DNA from: JACCQS01 sp050999295
GTDB taxonomy: Bacteria > Actinomycetota > Actinomycetes > Mycobacteriales > Geodermatophilaceae
Length of the DNA: 9,233 nt
NCBI GenBank assembly: GCA_050999295.1
Contig: JBPCPI010000071.1
Span: forward strand, 1-9,233
Direction of reading: 5' to 3'
Shown: positions 5,439 through 9,233 of the stretch, one piece after another
How positions within the stretch are numbered: the first letter of the stretch is position 1
Layout of the letters: each line of letters starts with the position of its first letter
Translations under genes and position numbers: made by a program
Notes under the pieces: model-generated
What the model was told of the DNA's origin: nothing
The model's database searches: none
Seen by the model: the letters and a program-made list of their open reading frames with translations, nothing else

Positions 5439-5469
5439 AATGTATCACGTTCACAGCATATCGTGATAC
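5439..5469 (-). promoter_or_regulatory. vapBC promoter and operator
   Basis: On the minus strand TACATT (5444-5439) lies seven bases before the vapB ATG at 5431. A perfect inverted repeat GTATCACG / CGTGATAC (5442-5449 and 5462-5469, 12-base spacer) overlaps it. Arm spacing of about two helical turns suits two antitoxin dimers on one DNA face. No convincing -35 element is visible. The whole control region fits in the 68 bases after mazF. Confidence 0.6.
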
Positions 5470-5499
5470 GCCGGCGGCGGGTTCTCTGGCGGCCGCATG

Positions 5500-5826
5500 T
5501 CACTCCACGTTCACGTCGAGGTAGGTGCGGACGGCGGACGCGACGTGGGCGAGTTCGGTCGGGTCGAGTCGCCCGCGGTTTCGTCGGAGCTTGGCCTTGG
5601 GCACGGTGTGCAGCCCTGTGACGTTGACCCACGATCTTGGGCGGCCGGTGAGGCCGGCGTCTGCGTCGACCTCGATATGGGTCGAGCTTGGCCCCTCGGT
5701 GCCGGTGACCTCGGCGATGGTGACGGCGCCCAGCCGAGGGATCAGGGTGTTGGTCGTGAGCACGACGCAAGGGCGACTGCCGACCGGCTGTGGGAACTGC
5801 ACATCCCAGATGTCCCCGCGGAACAA
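5500..5826 (-). CDS. mazF: MazF toxin, mRNA interferase
   Basis: A 108-residue MazF/PemK protein. The conserved N-terminus is FRGDIWDVQFPQPVGSRPCVVLTTN (positions 2-26), which includes the Arg-Gly-Asp-Ile-Trp start of the beta barrel and the Arg-Pro-Val-like strand (RPCVVL). The central THIEVDADAGLTGRPRSWVNV holds the Thr/Ser and active-site-side strand. A C-terminal helix follows (ELAHVASAVRTYL). MazF cleaves single-stranded RNA at short motifs independently of ribosomes. The start is TTG at 5826, the only codon giving the canonical N-terminus, four bases after the antitoxin stop. This is the one complete pair in the window that lacks the GTGA overlap. Length is normal for the family. Confidence 0.92.
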   Translation of the reverse strand: MFRGDIWDVQFPQPVGSRPCVVLTTNTLIPRLGAVTIAEVTGTEGPSSTHIEVDADAGLTGRPRSWVNVTGLHTVPKAKLRRNRGRLDPTELAHVASAVRTYLDVNVE

Positions 5827-5830
5827 GCGG

Positions 5831-6103
5831 CTAGGCCGGTCGCCGCGAAGTAGTGATGGTCTCGGCGGCGATCTCGTCCCCGACGAGGGTGACGTCGCTG
5901 ATTGGGGCTACGGCGCCGGGCCCGTAGAAGGCATCGTAGTCGCGGGCTAGCGCCGCCTGCTTGGCTCGCCGATGCAGCAGCCGCAATCCCTCTCGCAGCG
6001 CTTCCGAGCGGTTGGCCAGCCCAAGGATGTGCGCGTCGGAGTCGAGCTGGTCGGCGTCCGCCACGGTAACGCGGGCCTGCACAAGCGTCATACGATCCGT
6101 CAT
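5831..6103 (-). CDS. MazE-like antitoxin, ribbon-helix-helix
   Basis: A 90-residue protein. MTDRMTLVQARVTVADADQL, followed by a helix pair with ANRSEALREGLRLLHRRA (residues 30-47), gives a ribbon-helix-helix DNA-binding domain. The C-terminal part (about 50-90, RDYDAFYGPGAVAPISDV and onward) is the toxin-wrapping tail. Its position directly before mazF makes it the cognate antitoxin. The ATG at 6103 is chosen because TATGAT ends seven bases before it; an ATG four codons later is possible, and a longer upstream frame runs into the intergenic inverted repeat and is rejected. Confidence 0.88.
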   Translation of the reverse strand: MTDRMTLVQARVTVADADQLDSDAHILGLANRSEALREGLRLLHRRAKQAALARDYDAFYGPGAVAPISDVTLVGDEIAAETITTSRRPA

Positions 6104-6116
6104 GCGTACGATCATA
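6091..6116 (-). promoter_or_regulatory. mazEF promoter with repeated operator half-sites
   Basis: TATGAT on the minus strand (6116-6111) is a near-consensus -10, seven bases before the ATG at 6103, so the message is probably leaderless. On the plus strand TACGATC occurs twice, at 6091-6097 and 6107-6113, 16 bases apart, straddling the start codon. These direct repeats are candidate antitoxin half-sites. Confidence 0.6.
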
Positions 6117-6140
6117 CATAGAGCCCAGCCTCCACCCCCA

Positions 6141-6195
6141 AAGATCGTGAGCGCGGACAGTGCAGCTCCACTACGCCCTGAGCGCTCACGATCTT
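6141..6195. repeat. 14-base perfect inverted repeat between two TA operons
   Basis: AAGATCGTGAGCGC (6141-6154) and its exact reverse complement GCGCTCACGATCTT (6182-6195) enclose a 27-base spacer, which itself has a small AGTG/CACT hairpin (6159-6162, 6169-6172). It fills most of the gap between the vapC stop at 6207 and the mazE-like promoter. It could act as a bidirectional terminator without a T-run, or be a relic of a recombined element. The sequence alone does not decide. Confidence 0.7.
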
Positions 6196-6206
6196 CGTCC
6201 GGGGAG

Positions 6207-6617
6207 TCATGCGCGCAATGACGCATCGTCGAGGTCGATTCCGACTACTGCTGCCACGCGAGCAAGATCAGCGTCCTGGGCGAGCAGCGCCGCGCTGGTA
6301 CGCCAGGCAACGGAGGCGATCATGCAGTCGACCATTCCCCGAGGGGTGACGCCGCCCTGCCGGCAGCGGCGGTAGATCCGTACCGCGCCGTCAAAGTCCC
6401 CGGCCGAGTTGAACCGCAGCAGGTCGAACCGCAGCAGCAGTCGCCGCAGATCTTCTCCGCCCTGCTGGCTGCGTGCCCCGGCTAGGACTTGCATTACGAC
6501 GGGCTCGGTGATGGCGAGCGGCCCGTCGGCTTCGATCAGCGCGGTAAGACGTTGATCGACCGCACTGCCGGTCGCTCGGTCGTACTCCACCCAGGCGGAT
6601 GTGTCGGCAAGGATCAC
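6207..6617 (-). CDS. vapC: VapC toxin homologue with catalytic Glu replaced by Gln
   Basis: A 136-residue PIN protein. Asp5 (LADTSAWVEYD), Asp97 (PRGMVDCMIASVA) and Asp115/Asp117 (LLAQDADLARVA) are present. At the position of the second conserved acid, residue 43, the family usually reads Met-Glu-x-Leu-Ala-Gly-Ala-Arg; this protein reads MQVLAGAR. The codon is CAA, one base from GAA. In PIN nucleases this Glu helps hold the metal ions, so ribonuclease activity is probably weak or lost. The GTG start at 6617 overlaps the stop of a vapB stub by GTGA. The length is full and the frame is open, so decay, if any, is recent or the protein is kept for another role. Confidence 0.9.
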   Translation of the reverse strand: MILADTSAWVEYDRATGSAVDQRLTALIEADGPLAITEPVVMQVLAGARSQQGGEDLRRLLLRFDLLRFNSAGDFDGAVRIYRRCRQGGVTPRGMVDCMIASVAWRTSAALLAQDADLARVAAVVGIDLDDASLRA

Positions 6618-6700
6618 GCCGCGCCACGAGGGGGCAGGTCAACCGGCGGCTCCTCGATCGCGCGTGCCCCTCGCATTTCGAGGGCTTCCGCACGGGTCAT
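6614..6700 (-). pseudogene. VapB antitoxin stub, DNA-binding domain missing
   Basis: A 28-codon frame ending TGA at 6616-6614, overlapping vapC by GTGA. It reads MTRAEALEMRGARAIEEPPV, then eight more residues. This resembles only the tail of a common VapB type, where a ribbon-helix-helix domain of about 40 residues is followed by Pro-Met-Thr-x-Glu-Glu-Ala-Leu-x-Met-Arg-Gly. The frame continues open upstream without a usable start and shows no ribbon-helix-helix; the space is instead taken by the promoter of the divergent FitA-like gene at 6760. The N-terminal half was probably lost when that module arrived. The stub might still be translated as a short toxin-binding peptide. Confidence 0.65.
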
Positions 6701-6745
6701 GGGCTGGCCGGCAGTGGAGCAGGTAGCGTGAGCTGCCCGGTTGAT

Positions 6746-6761
6746 AGCATAATGAAAGCAT
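6746..6761 (+). promoter_or_regulatory. Promoter of the FitA-like/vapC pair
   Basis: CATAAT (6748-6753) ends six bases before the ATG at 6760, again predicting a leaderless message. A direct repeat AGCAT (6746-6750 and 6757-6761, 11 bases apart) brackets it and may be the operator. TTGATA at 6741 is too close to serve as its -35. Confidence 0.5.
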
Positions 6762-6990
6762 GACGAACGTGCTGGTTCGAGATCTCCCCGAGGAAACCCA
6801 CCGGGAGCTGCTCCGCCGGGCAGAACGCAGTGGGCAGTCGCTGCAGCAGTATTTGGCCGCCGAGCTGATCCGGCTTGCAGCTGCCCCCACCCTGAACGAC
6901 GTTCTAGGGAGAATCGAGACGCGCCGGGGTGGTCGGGTCGGCTTCGCCCAAGCGGCGCGAGACCTGGCCGATGAGCGCTCACCCGCGTGA
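6760..6990 (+). CDS. vapB: FitA-like ribbon-helix-helix antitoxin (VapB)
   Basis: A 76-residue protein. MTNVLVRDLPEETHRELLRR, then ERSGQSLQQYLAAELIRLAA (residues 1-41), is a FitA-type ribbon-helix-helix domain of the same kind as the antitoxin at 47-280. The C-terminal part (LNDVLGRIETRRGGRVGFAQAARDLADER, about 45-73) is the usual toxin-binding helix and tail. The ATG at 6760 lies six bases after CATAAT. It overlaps the downstream PIN gene by GTGA. It appears intact although its toxin carries a catalytic substitution, so it could still act as a DNA-binding autorepressor or bind related toxins. Confidence 0.92.
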   Translation: MTNVLVRDLPEETHRELLRRAERSGQSLQQYLAAELIRLAAAPTLNDVLGRIETRRGGRVGFAQAARDLADERSPA

Positions 6991-7391
6991 TCGTCATAGC
7001 CGCGTCGGTGTTGGCCAATGCAATGGGAGATGACGAGGAAGCCGGCCTGCAAGCCCGAGACCTGCTCCGTGCGCATCGCGAACTGGCAGCGCCCGACCTC
7101 ATCGATGTCGAGACCACTGCCGTGCTGCGGCGCCGATGGTTGGCTGGCACCGTCAGCGACGACCGGTTCGAACAAGCGATCGACGATCTTGCTGACATCC
7201 CCCTCGCCAGGTTCCCGACCCTTGCCCTCATGCATCGAGCCTTCGAGCTCCGCGCGAACGTCACTGCGTACGACGCGTGCTACGTCGCCCTCGCCGAGGC
7301 ACTGGACTGGCCGCTGTACACAGCCGATCGCCGGCTTACCCAGGCCACCGGCCCGCGCTGCACCATGCAGCTGGTCAAGTCGCCGGCCTGA
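6987..7391 (+). CDS. vapC: VapC toxin homologue lacking the first catalytic Asp
   Basis: A 134-residue PIN protein. Glu42 (IDVETTAVLRRR), Asp96 (TAYDACYVALAE) and Asp114 (LYTADRRL) are in place. The N-terminus reads MIVIAASVLANAMGDD, where this subfamily normally has Val-Asp-Ala-Ser-Val-Leu-Ala-Asn. Residue 5 is Ala (GCC), one base away from Asp (GAC). That Asp is the first metal ligand of PIN nucleases, so the protein is probably catalytically dead. The GTG at 6987 overlaps the antitoxin stop, so the start is firm and the substitution does not come from a misplaced start. Frame and length are otherwise intact. Confidence 0.92.
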   Translation: MIVIAASVLANAMGDDEEAGLQARDLLRAHRELAAPDLIDVETTAVLRRRWLAGTVSDDRFEQAIDDLADIPLARFPTLALMHRAFELRANVTAYDACYVALAEALDWPLYTADRRLTQATGPRCTMQLVKSPA

Positions 7392-7425
7392 GCTGCTCAG
7401 GCGGCGGACCATTATCGTGGTGATA

Positions 7426-7440
7426 CCGAGTAATACTCGG
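7426..7440 (+). promoter_or_regulatory. Operator and -10 of the second mazEF operon
   Basis: A perfect dyad CCGAGTA-A-TACTCGG with a single central base. The -10-like TAATAC (7431-7436) is its core and ends seven bases before the GTG start at 7444. Repressor binding and promoter melting would compete for the same bases. Confidence 0.65.
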
Positions 7441-7443
7441 GCT

Positions 7444-7686
7444 GTGAAGACAGCGATCTCGCTTCCCGAGGACACCTTCGACGCAGCGACTAGACGGGCC
7501 CGGGCACTGGGCATGAGTCGCTCCGAATTCTTTGCCATCGCCGCCCGGCGATACCTGGATCATCTCGACCGCATGTCACTGACTGCGCAGATCGACGCCG
7601 CCCTCGCCGTCGCCGACGTTGATGACTCGTCGGGGCACGCCATCGCTTCCGGCCGTGCCCGCCTGGCCGACACTCACGACTGGTGA
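7444..7686 (+). CDS. mazE: MazE-like antitoxin, ribbon-helix-helix
   Basis: An 80-residue protein. VKTAISLPEDTFDAATRRAR, then LGMSRSEFFAIAARRYLDHL (residues 1-41), is a well-known mycobacterial-type MazE ribbon-helix-helix domain. The remaining 40 residues (LTAQIDAALAVADVDD, ending in Trp) form the tail that occupies the MazF cleft. The GTG at 7444 is the right start: it begins at the beta strand and follows the dyad and -10. A longer frame upstream runs through vapC and is rejected. It overlaps the damaged mazF by GTGA. The antitoxin itself appears intact. Confidence 0.92.
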   Translation: MKTAISLPEDTFDAATRRARALGMSRSEFFAIAARRYLDHLDRMSLTAQIDAALAVADVDDSSGHAIASGRARLADTHDW

Positions 7687-7980
7687 TCAGCCGGGGCCAT
7701 CTACTGGGTCAACCTTGGCGACCCTCAAGGCAGCCGGCCTGGCAAGCGCCGTCCCGTCCTCGTGAGCCAGTCCAATTCGTACACTGCCAGTCAGCTCGCG
7801 ACGGTCGTAGCGGCCGTGATCACGTCGAACACATCGCTGGCATCCCTGCCAGGCAACGTGTTCCTCCCAGCCACGGTCACCGGCCTGCCTCGGGACTCCG
7901 TAGTGAACGTGACCGCCATCGTCACGCTGAACGAGACCGACCTCCACGACATCGCCGATGGGTTGTTTCATACGCCGCTG
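7683..7980 (+). pseudogene. mazF pseudogene, 5' frameshift and lost 3' end
   Basis: The GTG at 7683, overlapping the antitoxin stop, encodes Val-Ile-Ser-Arg-Gly, the normal MazF start. It then leaves frame: IYWVNLGDPQGSRPGKRRPV and the rest of MazF (SQSNSYTASQLATVV, LPGNVFLPATVTGLPRDSVVNVTAIVTLNETDL) lie in the next frame. Restoring two bases near 7697 would rejoin them. The MazF frame is blocked upstream by TGA at 7684, and its first usable start is GTG at 7762, which would omit the essential first strands. At the 3' end the frame has no stop and runs into the convergent antitoxin gene; MazF resemblance fades near 7970. A sequencing error could explain the frameshift but not the missing end. 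Confidence 0.8.
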
Positions 7981-8307
7981 CTAGGACGCCAGGTAATGCT
8001 CGAGCGCCTCGCGGACCAGCACCGACAGACTCACGCCCTCCTCGGCCGCACGCTTCTCCGCCGCGGCACGCAGCGAATCCGGCAGCCTGAACTGCACGCG
8101 TGGGGAGTGGGTGGCACCGCCACTGAGCGACTTCCTTCCCGGAACTAGGTTGCGACGGCGAGCCTCCGCCAACGTCTTAGCGGCGAGTTGCTCGGCAAGC
8201 TCGTTGGTCAGCCGTCGCCCGTCCTTCAGCCGCACGACCTGGGTGTCCAGATCGACATCCTCGATGCTGTCGTCATCGGTGACTGTGTACTTGCTCGGGT
8301 CGATCAT
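7981..8307 (-). CDS. BrnA-like antitoxin with C-terminal ribbon-helix-helix
   Basis: A 108-residue protein. An acidic N-terminus (MIDPSKYTVTDDDSIEDVDL) and a charged middle (KDGRRLTNELAEQLAAKTLA, RRRNLVPGRKSLSG) come first. The DNA-binding domain is at the C-terminus (about 68-107: SPRVQFRLPDSLRAAAEKRA and VSLSVLVREALEHYL). This reversed order, with toxin-binding part first and ribbon-helix-helix last, is that of BrnA-type antitoxins, whose toxin gene lies upstream, as here. The start is ATG at 8307, with a strong GGAGAGGAGG ribosome binding site. It overlaps the short upstream gene by ATGA. A decayed copy of its middle part lies at 4000-4102. Confidence 0.85.
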   Translation of the reverse strand: MIDPSKYTVTDDDSIEDVDLDTQVVRLKDGRRLTNELAEQLAAKTLAEARRRNLVPGRKSLSGGATHSPRVQFRLPDSLRAAAEKRAAEEGVSLSVLVREALEHYLAS

Positions 8308-8453
8308 GGCCTTGCGCCCTCCTCTCCTCGGAAGCTGGCGGGCATTGCGTGAATGACCGCGAGTCCGCCCGGCTTGCGGGTGTCCGGCACGGCCACGATT
8401 TCGATCACGACGCCGTGCGCGTCGGTCCCGACGGAAGCGACGCGCTTGGCCAT
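8304..8453 (-). CDS. Short toxin-like protein, probably N-terminally truncated
   Basis: A 49-residue frame. Its ATG (8453-8451) directly follows the coaX TGA (8456-8454), and its own TGA overlaps the antitoxin ATG (ATGA). It reads MAKRVASVGTDAHGVVIEIV, a short loop, LAVIHAMPASFRGEEGARP. From memory, this resembles the C-terminal half of small actinobacterial toxins of about 90 residues, which end with a Gly-x-x-Ile-Glu-x strand and a Val-Ile-His-Ala-Met-Pro-Ala strand and stand before BrnA-like antitoxins. If so, the first half has been replaced by coaX. No ribosome binding site of its own is obvious; translation would be coupled to coaX. It is too short for an independent identification. Confidence 0.55.
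   Translation of the reverse strand: MAKRVASVGTDAHGVVIEIVAVPDTRKPGGLAVIHAMPASFRGEEGARP
8317..8326 (-). promoter_or_regulatory. Ribosome binding site of the BrnA-like antitoxin
   Basis: GGAGAGGAGG on the minus strand lies roughly nine bases before the ATG at 8307, inside the 3' end of the short upstream frame. It is much stronger than anything before the other antitoxins and fits translation from a message that begins further upstream, possibly at coaX. Confidence 0.7.
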
Positions 8454-9215
8454 TCAATTGCGGTCGAAGGCCAGCCGTAGGCCGTGCAGGGTCAGGTCGG
8501 GATCGTGCACCTCGATCGTCGTCGACGCCGCGATGACCAACGGAGCCAGTCCCCCGGTACCGATCACCCTTGGACGCACTGGATGGAACTCGGCCAACTC
8601 ATCGATGATCCGCCCGACGAGTCCGTCGACGAGCCCGGCAAACCCGAAGACGACACCTGATTGGACCGCGGTCACGGTGTTCTTGCCGATCACGCGAGCC
8701 GGGGCGAGAAGTTCGACCATCCGCAGCTGCGCGGCCCGCTCGGTCAGAGCATCCACGCTGATCTCGATCCCGGGAGCCAGCGCGCCGCCGAGGAACTCCC
8801 CACCCGGCCCCACGACGTCCAGGCTGGTCGAGGTGCCGAAGTCGACGACGATCGCCGGCCCGCCGTACCGCTCGTACGCGGCCAGGCTGTTGACCACCCG
8901 ATCGGCACCGACCTCGTGCGGGTTGTCGACGTGCAGCGGTACGCCGGTACGTACGCCGGGGCCGATCACGATCGTCGGGAGGTGCGCGAAGTTCCGGTCC
9001 AGCATCTGGACAATCTCGCGGCGTACCGGCGGCACCGTCGAGCAGGCCACTACGCCGGTCACCGATTTCTCGTCGAGCAGCCCGCAGATCGTCAGTGCCA
9101 GCTCATCCGAGGTCGCCCGGGGGTCGGTGCTGACCCGCCAGGAGTGCACGATCTCGGTCCGGTCGAACAGGCCGAGCACGGTTTGGGTGTTGCCCACGTC
9201 GATGGCTAGCAGCAT
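8454..9215 (-). CDS. coaX: Type III pantothenate kinase
   Basis: A 253-residue cytoplasmic enzyme of the ASKHA fold that phosphorylates pantothenate, the first step of coenzyme A synthesis. It shows the N-terminal phosphate-binding loop AIDVGNTQTVLGLF (4-17) and the pantothenate-site segment HVDNPHEVGADRVVN (95-109). The second phosphate motif is AIVVDFGTSTSLDVV (121-135), followed by GGALAPGI (143-150) and a C-terminal ATP-side motif VIGTGGLAPLV. Length is slightly below the 255-275 usual for the family, through a short C-terminus, which may reflect the junction with the TA module. The ATG at 9215 has a GGAG about 12 bases upstream at the window edge. In related genomes panC and panD lie upstream and lysS soon downstream. 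Confidence 0.96.
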   Translation of the reverse strand: MLLAIDVGNTQTVLGLFDRTEIVHSWRVSTDPRATSDELALTICGLLDEKSVTGVVACSTVPPVRREIVQMLDRNFAHLPTIVIGPGVRTGVPLHVDNPHEVGADRVVNSLAAYERYGGPAIVVDFGTSTSLDVVGPGGEFLGGALAPGIEISVDALTERAAQLRMVELLAPARVIGKNTVTAVQSGVVFGFAGLVDGLVGRIIDELAEFHPVRPRVIGTGGLAPLVIAASTTIEVHDPDLTLHGLRLAFDRN

Positions 9216-9233
9216 CGTCTGATCCGGCTCCTA

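Noticed and set aside
6639..7538. 299-codon and 216-codon open frames on the minus strand
   Set aside because: They run opposite the FitA-like antitoxin and vapC pair, which are clearly coding on the plus strand. Only the last 28 codons of the frame ending at 6614 are taken, as a vapB stub.
7690..7700. Programmed frameshift at the GGGG run in mazF
   Set aside because: A +1 shift would give a protein one residue short in the conserved N-terminus, no stimulatory structure is evident, and the 3' end is also lost, so decay is simpler.
8353..9222. 289-codon open frame on the plus strand
   Set aside because: Antisense to coaX, composition dominated by Ser/Thr/Arg/Pro typical of a shadow frame, with no recognisable domain.
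1..9233. tRNA genes, CRISPR array, insertion sequence or integrase
   Set aside because: None was seen: no cloverleaf with conserved T-loop, no regular repeat-spacer series, no DDE or tyrosine/serine recombinase motifs in any long frame.

Overview
The window comes from a high-GC actinobacterium. The evidence is codon use, GTG and leaderless starts, and the chromosomal backbone coaX - lysS - lsr2, all on the minus strand, which is the conserved gene order around these genes in mycobacteria and relatives. In most of those genomes coaX and lysS are close neighbours. Here they are about 5.9 kb apart, and the space is filled almost entirely with small type II toxin-antitoxin (TA) modules. A further TA module begins on the other side of lsr2 at the left edge.

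Layout from left to right. 1-280 (-): 5' end of a PIN toxin gene with a complete FitA-like antitoxin. 281-587: no gene seen. 588-929 (-): lsr2. 1030-2538 (-): lysS. 2609-3237 (+): intact vapBC. 3422-3996 (+): intact relBE. 4000-4381 (-): an orphan Phd-type antitoxin followed by a decayed fragment of another antitoxin. About 4541-4784 (+): a frameshifted relE pseudogene. 4779-5431 (-): intact vapBC. 5500-6103 (-): mazEF. 6207-6700 (-): vapC with a catalytic Glu to Gln change, beside a stub of vapB. 6760-7391 (+): FitA-like antitoxin plus a vapC whose first catalytic Asp is Ala. 7444-7980 (+): a mazE-like antitoxin with a mazF that has lost its start by frameshift. 7981-8453 (-): BrnA-like antitoxin and a short, probably N-terminally truncated toxin gene that starts right after the coaX stop. 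8454-9215 (-): coaX.

The island therefore holds about ten TA modules or relics at different stages of decay: complete pairs, pairs with catalytic substitutions in the toxin, an antitoxin without a toxin, a toxin with a truncated antitoxin, and frameshifted remnants. I see no integrase, transposase, tRNA or CRISPR array in the window.

Two organisational rules recur. Seven antitoxin-toxin junctions use the same 4-base GTGA overlap (antitoxin TGA stop inside the toxin GTG start), and the orphan Phd gene keeps the same bases at its stop. Most antitoxin genes have no Shine-Dalgarno sequence; a -10-like hexamer ends 6-7 bases before the start codon, which predicts leaderless mRNAs. Several of these -10 elements lie inside or beside a perfect inverted repeat, as expected for operators bound by the antitoxin. 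lysS has the same leaderless type of promoter, whereas lsr2, coaX and the BrnA-like gene have purine-rich ribosome binding sites. All functional statements are by family resemblance from reading the sequence; no database search was possible.
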